From positions 124,001-188,000 of the forward strand of contig OZ316896.1 of the NCBI GenBank assembly GCA_973895155.1: a stretch of DNA of 64,000 bases, read 5' to 3'. This document shows positions 1 to 17,192 of the stretch, in pieces. This DNA is from Marsupella aquatica (lineage: Eukaryota; Marchantiophyta). The notes under the pieces were generated by a model. That model saw nothing but the letters and a program-made list of their open reading frames with translations. It searched no databases and had not been told where the DNA came from. Every line of letters starts with the position of its first letter. Position 1 is the stretch's first letter. The translations under genes and the position numbers were made by a program.

Positions 1-602
1 TGAAGAAACAAGCCGCAGTATTTAAGTGCTCGGCTTCATCAGGGCCAACTCAAATTGAGGCCACTAAGTTACCAGGAGTGGTACTGGCCGAAGGACAAGC
101 CGCGCCATTTGCACTAGTGCCGGAAGTAAGTGGGAAGGGGAAGGGGCCAGCTGCCGAACCAGAAAAGAAGAAGAAGCGAAAACCTTCAAGGTCAAGGAGT
201 AATACGGCTCCACAGGCCGTGGTGACCAAGGAGGTAAACCCAGCACCGACCTCAGGCAGGGTTACGACAGAGGATCCAACTACCTTGGAAGAAGGGGATG
301 ACAAGGCTGAGGCCGTAGCCAAGGTTGATGTTGAAGCCGATGCCGTTGCCGAGGGTGGACCCAGTCAGGCCGATGGAGAGTTGACTTAGTCAAGGGCAGG
401 TAATCTGTCAGAGAACGAACCTACGGCAGTGGCTAAGATGGAAGCGTTGGGGGCGTCCACTGAGGAACAGACACCGCTGCCATGACGGTGGTGGAGGGCC
501 GCTCCACTCAAGGAGGGCGGACGTGGAGGGAGGAGGCGTGAGTGGGCAGGGCGGGCTCAGATCTCTAAGTTTAGGATTAGGATCAGGACCAGGAGGCGGC
601 CC
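1..602 (+). pseudogene. 3' end of the post-pol ORF of Ty3/gypsy element A, plus trailer
   Basis: An open stretch runs through positions 1-389 and encodes the low-complexity C-terminal tail of the extra ORF found downstream of pol in this family. It has a Lys-rich KKKKRK patch and then an acidic, Ala/Glu-rich segment with a GPSQAD motif. The same protein tail recurs on the minus strand at 38845-39609, 52160-52990 and 53997-54551. Positions 390-602 are the trailer and end in a purine-rich tract before the LTR. The ORF enters from outside the window, so it is truncated at its 5' side here. It stops earlier than its relatives through a TAG at about 387-389. The function of the protein is unknown. 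Confidence 0.75.
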
Positions 603-1403
603 TGACACTTAGCTTAGTGGGATTGCGGTTCCACTGGTAAGAGCAACACTTGTACTCCTGCCTCGTTGTACATAGGTAGATTTAGTTAGGTAGATTCAGT
701 GAGGTAGATTAAGCTTACGCTGCAAGGAATTAGGCGGATCCACTACCAAGATAAGTACCTGGGCAGCGGGGAGCTCAGGGCCTCTTCTTTAGCAAGTTTT
801 TAGTTGCACCAGCCGGGCTGGGATCAAGTAGTAAGAGAAGCTCTCGGTTAGTCATATAGTGACCCTTGTGTATATTCATGTTTCCTCATGCCTAAGAGCT
901 GAATAGAGTTGGCCTCACGGCTTAGTTCGCAGAGCTTGTGTATGAGATGTACTGTTTGTATGGCAAGTGCATGGTATGACTCAGTCAGAAGGAGTCATTT
1001 TGCTATTTGTGTGTCGCATTAACTTGTGTGAAGAGTGCCCACATCAACTAATAGAGGAAGGAAAGTAAGCAAGAGAGTGAGAGTTGGATGTGTCGAGCTG
1101 AGAGAGGTCTTAGCGGCTTAACCAAGCCTATTGGGGATCATTTCGGCGGCGGAATCCAAATATACCTAACAAGACGGAGGGGAAGACAAGGGAAGGCCTA
1201 GATTAGGCCGGCTACGTATCTCATGACCCGATGAAGGATCTGTCCAGTATATGTGTGTAAAATGTTAATAGTAGTAGTAGAAGGAGGTTAGCAGCGTCCC
1301 ATGCCACTAAGCCGCGGAAACGGTCTCCCCAAGCGTGAAACCCGCGGGAATTGGCTTGTGAAGGGGGGTTTCTGGGGTTTAGGGAGCCATGGGATGCACC
1401 ACA
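603..1403 (+). repeat. LTR of Ty3/gypsy element A (801 bp)
   Basis: The sequence starts TGACACTTAG, ends GCACCACA (TG...CA) and is followed at once by a primer-binding-like segment. The same LTR occurs inverted at 37943-38727, 51258-52042 and 53156-53955. Upstream is the end of an internal region and downstream is gag, so this LTR joins two internal regions rather than bounding one element. Confidence 0.85.
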
Positions 1404-1427
1404 TTTTTGGCGCTAGATGGAGGGGGC
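1404..1427 (+). other. Primer-binding site of element A
   Basis: TTTTTGGCGCTAGATGG lies directly after the LTR end. The same stretch sits next to the inverted LTR at 51234-51257. TGGCGC is the usual 3'-end complement used by plant Athila/Tat-type elements. I did not assign the exact tRNA. Confidence 0.6.
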
Positions 1428-1472
1428 ATTTCTTAAGCCGTGAGATATGAAGTTAGGAAAGAAGCGTAGGTA

Positions 1473-2998
1473 ATGATTGAACCTACGCCAAGGGAGGAAA
1501 GAGTGATTCAACGGGAGAGAGCTCGTCTGCAGCAGCTCGCCGGGTGGCATGATACACAGCGACTGAGAGGAGCAGAAAGAGCTGGTAGCTCCAAAGCTGG
1601 AAGTGGCCTCGAAGAAGACATACCAGAAGAAGAGTCGGTAGGAAGAAACGAGTACCCAACCGACATGGAGGAACCAGAGGCACGGCCAGACGAGAGGCCA
1701 GGGACCAGACTGAGCCAATAGTCGCGCATTCATTACAAAGCATTTCATGGAAGAGGAGATGAGGATCCGGACGAATGGTTGGATGATTTCGAGGGAACCG
1801 CTGCAGCAAATGGAGAATCGGCCATCAAGATGCAGATTCTTCCCGGCCTGTTCAAGGGTGAGGCTAGGCCTTGGTACAGAGCATTGGATGTGGAAGATCA
1901 AGCCATCTGGGATATCTTCAAAACACTATTTGTTAAGGAGTTTCGACCCATTGGAACTTCAGAACTAGCAGTGCTGAAATTGGGACAACTTCGGTTCAAA
2001 GGAGAACAAATCCTTCAAGAAGTTCTTGCAACGCTTTCAGAAACTGGTAAGACGTACAAAGACCAATGCATCTGAAGGTATGCAACTTCAATGGTTGGTG
2101 AATGCTTTGCCACAGAAGATGAGTTTTGCAATTAGGAAGGAGAACCCAGAGACTTTAGCCGAGGCAATTAAAGATATTCAATTATACATTAATGCAGATG
2201 TCACAAGCTGGAAGAAATAGCTTAAGTCTGAGAGTTCCTCATCGGAGGAGGGATCACCCCATAAGAAAAAGGATAAGAAAACAAAACACTCTAAGAAGTC
2301 AAGAAGTGATAACTCAAGCTCGGATAGTGGAAGTAGCAAGAGTGAGTCATCCTCTAGTTCTGAAGAAGAAAAAACTAGGAGAAGGAAGGGTAAAAGAAGA
2401 AGAAAGACGAAAGTCAAGCTGGAGGCTAAACCACCAGATAACATCGTAGCCCTTACCGAGCAGCTTAAAGCTATAATAGCAGAGGTAAAACCGAAGAAGA
2501 AGGTAGTGCAGGAGGATAGCTCTGTATGGTGTGCCTTATGTTATAAAACCGGACACCATAAAGATGCATGTCCTAAGCTCAATACTAGTCATGTTCGGCA
2601 TGTGGCTGAAGTCAGACCATGTCAGGGAGAAGTAGAGTACTTTCTAGGAGATGCCGCTGATAGTGTTTTCGGCATCAGTGAGACTGGAGCACGAGACCTA
2701 TCCAACCGACCTGCATCTCTCTGGTTAGGATTAAGGAACAATCCAGGAGAGATGTATCCTCGGATTATTCAGAATCCGTCAGTACCCCCTAGGCCGAATG
2801 TGCAAAGATTTGCGGCATGCTATAATTGTGGTCAACCTGGCCATTTTGCTAGAGAATGCCCGAATGCACGCAAACAAGGTGATGGACAACCAGCTCAGCT
2901 ATGTATGGGATGCCGACAGGAGGGTCACATGCTAGGACAATGTCCTACTTGGTTGGCGGGATTGGCCGCAAATCATAAGCTCTTGCCGGTCAAGGTCT
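1473..2998 (+). pseudogene. gag pseudogene of Athila/Tat-like element A
   Basis: This is the nucleocapsid-capsid polyprotein of the element seen in full on the minus strand (46983-51221). Translation shows the gag core (LFKGEARPWYRALD, then FVKEFRPIGTSELAVLK), a Ser/Glu/Lys-rich linker and three CCHC zinc knuckles (CALCYKTGHHKDAC, CYNCGQPGHFAREC, CMGCRQEGHMLGQC). Damage compared with the other copy: a TGG-to-TAG upstream of the first ATG, a TAG at about 1719, a one-base insertion near 2000, and a CAG-to-TAG at about 2218. The gene is cut at about 2998, where sequence from an oppositely oriented element begins, so protease and pol are missing. Confidence 0.85.
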
Positions 2999-5608
2999 TT
3001 CCCTTGCGCACAATCTCAAAGTACCATCCTTTTTGGACACAAACAGCGCGGGCGCCCCATAAGGACTCTTACTAGGACGAATGAACCCTTGGTCGATCAA
3101 CTCTTCCAAGGCGTTCTTCAACATCATTCGTTCGTTCAGGTTCAGATGGTAAGGAGCTTTAGCCTGAGGAGCCGATCCTGGCTCCAACTCAACCTGGTGA
3201 TCCACTTCTCTCCTCGGGGGTAAACCTTTAGGTAGCTTTTGCGAGAGCACGTCGTTGAATTCCTCTAAAATTTCAGGGATTCTACCGCAGTCAAGCCCGA
3301 CCTTAGCTGACTTAGCCTTGGGCTGCGAAGCAGCCCCCTTGACTGGGTGGAGATGAAAGAAGAAACATTCATGCCCACCCTTAAAGTCTTTCCACCATTG
3401 CTTCGCCGATACACACGGAGACAACCACGACACTTTACTTACTTTAAGAAATCTTTATTTATTTTTGGTAATTTCGTGTACAACGATGGGCTCACCGCCC
3501 TTATTGGGAAAATGAAGCACTTCATCCCCCGGTTTCAAGGTAACATTGTGCTTTCTGAGATAGCCTACCGACAAAATGAAGTCTACGGCTAGACCGTCTA
3601 GAACGTAGAATATCTCCTGACTACCAAAATTTTGCTGTTCGCCTATGACCTCTACTCGAAGTCTATGTACCACTCTAGACACTATGCCTTTTGTGTCGTT
3701 GGCAAACTTGCACACTAACGGTTGAAGCAACTCTTGCTCGTCCACTCCAAGACGTGCCGCCGCCTGCCCACTTATGAAGCAGGCGGTCGCGCCTGTATCA
3801 ACCAATGCAACACCCAGATTACCGTTAGAAGTGACATTCACAAAAATCAGCTTTTCAGGACCCTTTGTCTTAACTTTAGGTACTATCTCTGGCAACAACC
3901 CTTTCACACCGGCAGGAACATCCTCTATAGGGACCTCGTCAGTTACTAAGGGTTCGGTTAGAGCGATACTTACCTTGATGCTCTTCTGCCCCCCATCTCC
4001 GTTCGGCTTGCCACCTTTCGTGGTGCCATCCTTACTTTGATGGCCCATGGTGCCACACGTGAAGCACGACCCTTCGGCCCGCCTCTGCTCCGTGAGCGCC
4101 TGCTTCTTTTCTCTCTGTGCCGATGAGGATCCCTTCTTGAAGTTGTTGGCTTTCCGGTTGCGTTTTGCATTTCCATTCTGGGGCTGGGGATCCGAACCAC
4201 CGGCCCCCGCCCCCTCTGGTTGCTTGCGCTTATTCCCGGGACCTTTTGCTTTCCCAGCTTCCCCCTCGGATCCCTTGCCACCCACCTTCGCCAAGTCCGG
4301 CCGGTTATTAACCAACGTAGTGGCCTTGTCAAAGGCGTCAGAAAGCGTTTTAAAGTCATGACGCTTTTCCTGACGCTTTTCCTGCAACTTTTCCCTGAGC
4401 AACGGCGGGAGCTTCACTATAAAGTTGTGAAGCTGCGTATGTAGGGTCTCTTGCCCCGCCGGGATACACGCCAACTGATTCTGGTAATAGGTGATGAACT
4501 TTTGGATATCACCCCTGAAGCTCATCTCTGTTACACATTTCTGAGCGTGCCGCTTTGGGTACTTAGTGGTGACGTGAGCACGGAGACCCTCAACCAGGTT
4601 TTCCCAAGATAAAGGCAAGGAGGAGTCTTCCCTCGACTTCTTCCATGACTTATACCAAGTCAAGGCATAATCGATCCTTCAGGTAAGGAGCAGCTGCGGT
4701 AGCCCAAGTGGATCGCTCAACGCACACTTGGAGATGAATCTCCATCGTGAGAGCCAACTCAGGAAATTTTGTCCACTTTGCTCGTAGGCCCCGTCATAAG
4801 TTGGAGGAGTCGGTAACTGGTTCACTTGGAACATACTCCGTCCAACTACCATTCCCCCTTTGGGACGTGTTGCACTCTGACTACCCAGACTAAGTAAATA
4901 CTTAATCTGGGCCCCCTTGTTGTGTTCCAGCTGCTCATAAATGAGTCGCTGGTCTTGGGTCAACGGACCCAATCCTTCGTCAGCGGCTGGGCCCTTGCGG
5001 GTTGTGTGAGGACGGTCCTCCCACCGTCTTTCCTTTGCGGGTCGCCTATCCTTAGGTTCCTTTGTGGATTTTGGTGATACTCCCCGCGCTTTGTGAGCAC
5101 CATGACCTCCCGGGGCTGAGGCATCACCCTTACCACCCTGGTTCTGCTTAGTCAAATTATCCACGATGACGTCCGACTCAACATCATCTTCTGGTTCCGC
5201 GTTCAACCCTCTCAAGGCTGGGACCAGTTCCTCTTCCGGGTCCTGACCCTCTTCCTTCGATTTTGCATCCGCATCGTCGTCACTTGCACTTGAGTCGGTG
5301 TCATCGTCGCTCGACCCGTCCTCTGAAGGCTCGGCCACCTCCTTCCCTTTAAGTCGATGGCGCTCCTCGCTTGACGTGTTTGCCACGGTAGCCGACGGTT
5401 CGGCCGCCACATCCTCGTCATCTTGCTTATAACGCTCATCTAGGGAAGTTGACCCGTCCTCCTTTGTTTCCTCTGGAACTTGGGTTCTCCCCTTGGTGGG
5501 GGGAGCCTGTTTGCCACTCTTTGAACGAGTGTTTTTCGCCATGTCCACAGTGACCGAATCTGCCCGCAGTCGACCCGCCGGGCACGTTGAAGCACTAAGT
5601 CCCCGCAA
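2998..5608 (-). pseudogene. Chromovirus-like Ty3/gypsy gag-PR-RT fragment (element B)
   Basis: Read from 5608 down (likely ATG at 5542), one frame encodes an acidic N-terminal region, a capsid core (about 4663-4280) and a degraded zinc knuckle, CFTCGTMGHQSKD, whose last metal ligand is Asp instead of Cys. An aspartic protease with ALVDTGATACFIS follows. After that comes the N-terminal RT segment, with GLPPRREVDHQVEL, GFIRPSKSPYGAP and KKDGTLRLC. The frame is broken by an in-frame TGA (4679-4681) and TAA (3455-3457). RT stops abruptly after the LRLC motif at the junction with element A, so the catalytic YxDD motif, RNase H and integrase are absent. Lineage is judged from the RT motifs and the Met-type PBS. 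Confidence 0.85.
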
Positions 5609-5670
5609 AAATCAGTTAAAATTTTTGGATTCCGACTTAACACAACCCCGGCCCGGTGTCTATGCCAGCA

Positions 5671-5685
5671 ATCGCTTTGATACCA
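5671..5685 (-). other. Primer-binding site of element B (initiator tRNA-Met type)
   Basis: The minus strand reads TGGTATCAAAGCGAT just upstream of the element B gag. It matches the common plant PBS complementary to the 3' end of initiator tRNA-Met (TGGTATCAGAGC) with one change. Confidence 0.7.
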
Positions 5686-5689
5686 CAAG

Positions 5690-7145
5690 TGGTGGACCTT
5701 GCCACCCGACGCCCTCACCAATCCTGACACTCACACCTAAGTGCCCCTGGTGCCCGAACGCCTCCACGGAATACCTCAAGCAAGCACCTTAGTGCCCTTT
5801 TTGCACCACCCGCGGCCACTCCCATACGAAGCCGCACTTGCTCTCTAATACGACCGCTACTCAACGGTCCTCACAGTCTGCACCACCAACCAAGCACTTT
5901 GGTAAGTAACCCTTCAGGATCTAGAACTCACCAAGTCTAGCATCCTAACTCAAGCTCAACAGACGTTTGGTAAGTAGGTCAGCGATAGGTCCTCCCGATG
6001 CCATGAGTCGGAACCAGAACCGACGCCCACTGTTCGTCCATAACAGCTCCTTCCTTGGGCGCGGCCCGGGTTACCCCTCGTACCTATCCATCACCAACTG
6101 ACCGCCCTGACCTCAGGACATGCTCATGGCCCAAATAAGCGTAGCTTGTCCCAAAGCTTGTCCCAACGCGCCAGGACCAGAATGGCCCCAACTCTAGCAT
6201 CCAACTCCCGATCGCCCCGTTGATGGTCTAGGGGCCAAACACCATTGGGGCTCAACCTCCCACCTACTTGGCCTTGCCTTGCCAACGCAAGCTCCCTAGG
6301 GAGACTGAACACGGCTTGGCTGCTGTTCGGTGGGATTTGGCAAGGGGGCGAACTAACACCCACTTTCCCCAAGAACCCATGGCGCCCCCAGACCCAGCTG
6401 AGCTCAGGAGGTCGTAGCCCACCTCAAGAGCTTTCCAACGCACCCAAGAAGTCCTCCAACGGACTTCCCGTTGGGAAGATATCGTCATTTCCGTTTGGCG
6501 TCTCCCCTTAGTGTCGCGACCGCCGTGGCTCACGACTTGGGCTCGCCCTTGGCCCCCAGGGAGACACCACTCCCCTCATATATGCTTCTGGGGACCTGCC
6601 ACCCCCAGACCAGCTTTGGTCCTCATCATTTGGCCTACAACCCGATTCCTATTTCGCATAGCGGGCGCGCCACCAACTGGCAACGCCCATAACTTTCTTG
6701 TTAGGCATCCGCAAATGGAGTGCCTTAGCCCATTGTGACCGGGCCGACCCGGTGCTCATGCCTAGGCCCTCAGGTCTGATTGCCGCTCGGGGCCCCCGAT
6801 CGGCCCAACCCGGATTGGGCCATAACTTGCGCCCCAAGTGTCCGTTACCACTGGAGTCAACTCCATTGGCCTTGGGCCCGAGAGGAGCTCATACTCAAGC
6901 CCTCAGAACTCAAAGTCCGTCCGGTGGCCCGGACGGTCGACCTTGAGCCCAGCCCTTATCCCGCTTGACCCGGCTAGCACTCGGCTCGCCAAGGTCCTTA
7001 GTGTGTGTCACCAGCTTGACGCCATGCCTTCGCCAGTGCCACTTCCCAATGCTCACTAGTCTCCCCATGCTAAGTCCTCCCCGGATGGCCTATTCGGGCC
7101 TGGACCATAAGGGAGCTCGGCGTCGGAGTCAGCGACGCCGGAGCT
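5690..7145 (-). repeat. Probable 5' LTR of element B
   Basis: This GC-rich block lacks any credible gene and lies directly upstream (minus strand) of the Met-type PBS, where the 5' LTR must be. Base composition changes at about 7145. No second copy is in the window and I could not fix the outer end, so the extent is approximate. Short ORFs in the block look accidental. Confidence 0.45.
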
Positions 7146-7485
7146 AAGTGTTGAGGTAGTCGAGTTCCGCGACTTCCAAGCGGTATGGCCCTGCGGCATT
7201 GTGGGCCAAGTTGGATTCCACCCCAGAAGAGTTCCCTGTAAGTAGGAATCCAAAAACATTCCTTGGCAATGCTAGTTGTATAAGGTCTATTGTGTGGGCA
7301 TGTATTGATACAAGCAATATGTCATGTGCAGGTGGATTGGACTCCTCCTGAGGGGTTAGTGACACGGGCCATCATAGAGGATGAGCAGACGGACATTGTA
7401 CCCAATGAGGAGGGTACCCAGGAGGAGACACCTCTAACTTGTGGGCAACAGGGCAGTGCAGGCACACAGGCTCGTGACAGAGAGA

Positions 7486-7645
7486 GAGGTGAGGGAGGGA
7501 GAGATAGAGGGAGGGAGAGAGAGAGATGAGGGAGGGAGGGAGGTGAGGGAGGGAGGGAGAGATAGAGGGAGGGAGAGAGGGAGAGATAGAGGGAGGGAGA
7601 GAGAGAGAGATGAGGGAAGGAGAGAGAGAGAGGGAGGACGAGGAG
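7486..7645 (+). repeat. Purine (GAGG/GAGA) microsatellite
   Basis: About 160 bp consist almost only of G and A, built from GGGAGGGAGAGA-type units. Such tracts can form triplex DNA. ORFs crossing it, such as the one at 7441-7860, are low-complexity and not credible genes. Confidence 0.9.
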
Positions 7646-7848
7646 CCATGTCCACAGGGACTCCACCAGGAGATCCCGTGACACTAGAGGCAAGGGTGCG
7701 GAGCAGACAGATCCTTTGTCCTCTAGTAGTAGTAGCTCAAATGAGGATGAGCAGAGGTTTGAGTTGCGCAGTCGAGGCGGACAGTCAGGAGGTGCGCAAG
7801 AGAGGTCCCTTCGTAGGTCTGGATGGAACAGGAGCCACTCTCAGCGAC

Positions 7849-7875
7849 ATTAGGGTTTAGGGTTTAGGGTTTCTT
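7849..7875 (+). repeat. Interstitial telomere-like repeat (TTTAGGG)3
   Basis: Three consecutive TTAGGGT units of the plant telomere type follow the GA tract. The sequence carries no gene signal. Confidence 0.85.
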
Positions 7876-8099
7876 TGCAGGACTTCCTCCTGAATTTTGT
7901 AAATCTCCCAATTCAATTTTGATCTCACCCATATGTAGTGGTGCCACATTCCAGGATTGAATTGTGTACAATGGGCATGTATTGATCTTGAACACTTGAT
8001 TGTGTATTTTGTATGTATTCCCTACCCCCTAAAATGCACAACCCTCCCACATAACCATGGAGCCCTAAACAATATCATAGGTCAGTATAACCCCACAAA

Positions 8100-8650
8100 A
8101 GCCAGATAATGTTAGTATATATACCTCGTCTATGGGAAGAAGCAGACGTCTTATTTGGCAATGTTTAATTAATTACGTCTTTCCAAAAGACCAACATTAC
8201 GTCCTGACTAAAGACACACGCTAGCCTAAACGTCCTTTTTAAGGCCTCGTGTAAACACGTTATACAGGACGTTATTAAGTATAACATCGTATTTACGGAC
8301 ATAAATTACTGGAATTGTCCGACTAAACTCTTCCCATTGGACCGTTGTTATTTACTACGTCCATCAGATTACGTCGCATAAAATGAGGTAACTAACGTCG
8401 TGGTAGACATCATTAATGAGATCGTCTGGGTCTGGGCTCTTAACGTGCCCAGTTTCACGTCGCCAAAATCGACTTTGCTTCGGGGCAAGTTTACGTCGAG
8501 TAAAGCGTCAACTCAGATTACGTTAAACCCTCAAGAAATGTAGTTGTGATGTCACCAGCTAATACAAAAGCAATCACCAGCTCATTATGTCCTAACGGTA
8601 AGTGACTTTTATGTCCTGAGCCGTAACTCATGTACAATTGTGCTTTGACA
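8100..8650. other. Intergenic block with clustered ACGT/ACGTC motifs
   Basis: No ORF of note. ACGT occurs about 13 times between 8145 and 8523, and ACGTC about nine times on the plus strand, usually as TTACGTC or TAACGTC. About 1.5 ACGT would be expected by chance. The block could be the subterminal region of a decayed DNA transposon or a bZIP-type regulatory module. I cannot choose between them. Confidence 0.6.
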
Positions 8651-10466
8651 CGCCCTCCTAGATGCATCAAGAAGATCACTGACCTGTGCTCACCATAGCT
8701 TGGTTGGATTGATGAGGAGATTATTCATAGCAAGGTGAGAAACAACAGACCCAATGGGTAGGCTTAATTTATTAGGTTCTATTGTAAGGTCAAGTTGTGC
8801 CCTGGTCAGCCTACTTTTTAAGGTTTTTTGTTTTTAGCCAATGTGGCAAATGTCAACCTCTCTAAGGGAAGAAATGCTAAGAATATTCTTTATCAAAATT
8901 CCAGGATTATTTCCTGACTGTCAAATTTCCCTCTATTTATGAACAACAGTTAGATTCTAGCAAATGGGGTCCATGATTTGGTGGGAAAGTGGCGAAGGAA
9001 AGACACAAAATCTAACAAGTTTTTGCCAACAGTGGCAAACAGTTTTGGGGAGGTGGCTTTGGCAAAAATTCACACCTAAAAAATATGTTGGCCCTGGCCT
9101 TAGTGCAAACAGCCTACAGGAGTGTGATAGATGGCAGTGGGAATGGAAAGGCAGAAACGAGGTTGGCGCTTCCCCAATATGACCTGTGTGAACTGCTCGC
9201 TTCCCATCTTGGTCGTCAACAAGCTTCCCATCTTGGTCGTCAACAATTCAGCATATCGAAATGTTGACACACACAATGGAAGAATTTGTAGGGAGGTTGG
9301 TCCATGCCTAAGGTGAGGTTCATTTTTTGGCTCTTATTGAATCACATTTTCTTCACAAATGGGAGGGGAAGCCATTGGAAGTTGTGTGATGGTATCTTCT
9401 CCAGGTGTATATCATGCTTTGAGCATACTCAACACCTTTTCTTCAGTTGAAACAAAGTTACAAAGAGGTGGAGACGAGGGTGGAGAGAGATCCAACAACT
9501 AGTGCTAGGTCCTCCTGCACTTAAGGTGACTACCAGTACAATGTTTAAGGCCATTGATAGTGCAATTTTGAAGTATGAATGGAATCATGGAATTATGCCA
9601 CAACATATGGAAAGAAACAAACAAACCCACCTACTCTCAATTTCTTGGGATATGTCCGGATTGGGTGGTCTTCCATAACACTAACTTGACGTTGGAATCC
9701 ATGATAGGCTTCTGTCATTCTGCTAAGAAAGCTAAGCAGGTCAAAGATGTCATTGAGCTACTCCAGGTCGTGCTGAAACCTCGGGAACAGACTCATAGTC
9801 CAGTCTCGCTTGGAGTTGAAGATGAGGAAAGTAGATAGGATCTTGCAGCTGACCAGGTATGGTATACATCTTAGGGAGAGTAGTAGCAGAGAGCCCTGGT
9901 GTACCCGGGGGTGTACCAGCCGCTGGGATCAGGAGTTGGCCATGGTTTGGTGGTTGCTTTTGATTGCTTGACATGACTAGTCTTGGACTTTCCGGGTTGG
10001 ACTTTTTGTCCTGCCTGGGCCTTGGTGTGTTCCTCCCTGGGTGGCGTTTGTCCCTGGAGTGGTGTGTTGGGGTGCACCTCCCTCATTTTGGCGCCACCCT
10101 TGTGGGGCACTTGGTTGTAAAAGAAAAAGAAAAGAAGATGGCGATCCCTAGTAGCACAGAGGTGCCACTATGAAATGCTAAATGAAAGTCTGACAAACTT
10201 CCAGTACAACCTGATAATTATCAACATTTGATTCCATCCCTCAATCTAAGCAATTCGATGGTTTGCAACTTGCCTTGTGACCATTAATGTGCACTGTCCT
10301 CTTTGTTAGCCAGTGCTCTATTAATTGCATGTTTCACTTCATCAGGTCCAACTGTTTGAGCTCTCATGAGTTTTCAACTTAGGCTTCTAGGTCCATTCTG
10401 GAAAATCTGGCGGCCTAGAAAAACCCAAGGATAATTCCAAATGTAGTGAATTTCTTCTCACCTTGT
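8651..10466. other. Intergenic region without a supported gene
   Basis: Only short ORFs (up to 87 codons) occur, and none is recognisable. I searched it for the missing IleRS N-terminal exons (HIGH motif) and saw none. Confidence 0.5.
9199..9246 (+). repeat. 24-bp perfect tandem duplication
   Basis: A 24-bp unit starting GCTTCCCATCTTGG is present twice in direct succession (9199-9222 and 9223-9246). Confidence 0.9.
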
Positions 10467-15756
<5,290 letters not shown>

Positions 15757-16657
15757 AGAATTCGCCTAATGGCCTTCTCTCATAATTTTTTAAATGAGAA
15801 TTTTGCATTCTACATTCTCTAATCTGTCGCATCCTTGTGAGCATCTTGTCTTCAGATTGACAGGATATCTATCTGAGTGCGCTGTTTATGTTATGCCCTT
15901 TCCTTCTTGAAAGCTGTCATTGGTCTGGACCCAGAATGGCGCATTGGATTATGGATGGTATTCCAATTGTTGTCTCCAAGCTTTGCACCATTTTCATACC
16001 AAGCAAGTGTGACGTGACCGCTCATTCGAACGAATTACTTGAGAATGCATTCTCTGGACATGGGAATGCATTTTGGTCAAGAATCATGTAAAAACAACCA
16101 CTTCCTAGCAAAGACTCCATGGGCGCCTATCTAATTCAGGTCTAGTGAGTTGTAAAAACATCACACAATGCGCCTAGTGACCAACCCGAGATTCTCGACA
16201 CTTGCAAGTTGGAAACTACAAAGTCGATCGAAACTTTACAATAAATCATCGATATCAAAATGGGAATGATACCCACATCGGTGCAGTCGGTATTGATTCT
16301 ATGAGTGAGCCCAAGACGAAAGAAAGTAAACGAAATCGTTTAGAAGAAGCATTTTCTGGAAGATTGTTCTGGACGACACAATCGCGAGACCTCTACAGTC
16401 AGTCCTACTCTTTACGTTATCTACATTTCATATCCCGAGGATGAGTCCTAAAAGTTATCCAAACACTAAGGGAGCTCCAATATTATCCCTTCGACTCGAT
16501 CATACCATCGCGCTAAACATGATACACGTATCGCTTCGCCAAAAAAAGGAAATCTTTGCAATCGAATGCAGACGCACAGTTCACACTTTGTTAACTGGCC
16601 CAATCGCCTCATTGCTCCCCGATGCTCAGCTCGATGATTGTCATACAGCAAAATCGA
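15757..16657. other. Intergenic region, nothing supported
   Basis: It lies between the IleRS stop and the RNase H exon. It has only short, non-recurrent ORFs and no repeats that I can see. Confidence 0.5.
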
Positions 16658-16972
16658 CTACATCACAGCTCCACAGCATAAACTATCTCCCGTCTGTTGA
16701 TGCGCCTGTTCCTTGGCCATCTGATCTGCTAAATCATTCCATTTCGACTTCCAGTCTCTTCCATTTGTGTGCGCCAGGACATGCGTCCAGAAGATGCGTC
16801 GTTCACCCTGCTCCCTCAGCAACCACTTCAACAAATCACTGTTCAAAACGGGGGCTCCATCAGCTTTGACCCATCCTCGTGCTATCCATCCCGGAATCCA
16901 TTCAGTCATGGAGCGGATGAGCAGCATGCTATCAGAGTAGATGTAAAGCGGCTTCACTTTCGCCTTTGAAAC
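16658..16972 (-). CDS. RNase H1-like C-terminal exon (partial)
   Basis: From a good acceptor (TTCCGCAG ending at 16973), the frame encodes about 104 residues of an RNase H fold. It begins YIYSDSMLLIRSMTEW (second catalytic Asp of the DEDD set) and continues through GW...GWVKADGAPVLNSDLL to WTHVLAHTNGRDWKSKWNDLADQMAKEQA (His and last Asp of the active site). The family cuts the RNA strand of RNA-DNA hybrids. The N-terminal strand with the first Asp and Glu is not seen between here and the kinase gene. This is therefore either the last exon of a gene with an undetected first exon or a leftover fragment. The Trp-rich basic protrusion resembles cellular RNase H1 more than retroelement RNase H. 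Confidence 0.6.
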   Translation of the reverse strand, partial: VSKAKVKPLYIYSDSMLLIRSMTEWIPGWIARGWVKADGAPVLNSDLLKWLLREQGERRIFWTHVLAHTNGRDWKSKWNDLADQMAKEQAHQQTGDSLCCGAVM

Positions 16973-17192
16973 CTGCGGAAGTCTACAATTGGGTTTTGTT
17001 ATTGCATCTGTCTGTCAATGAAGATTTGGAGAAGAAAAAACATAGGGCAGTCTCCTCTTCGCCAAGGTGAGACAGTTGATGCCAATCAACAGCAATCGAG
17101 TTGACAGAACTCAACAAATATGGAAGAACACGAATTTCAGGGAAAGCAGATCACCTTCCAATGAGTTACTGCTACGAGTATCAGAATCCTGT

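Noticed and set aside
7322-7860. ORFs through the GA-rich tract on both strands
   Set aside because: Low-complexity Arg/Glu/Gly or Leu/Ser/Pro translations produced by the microsatellite.
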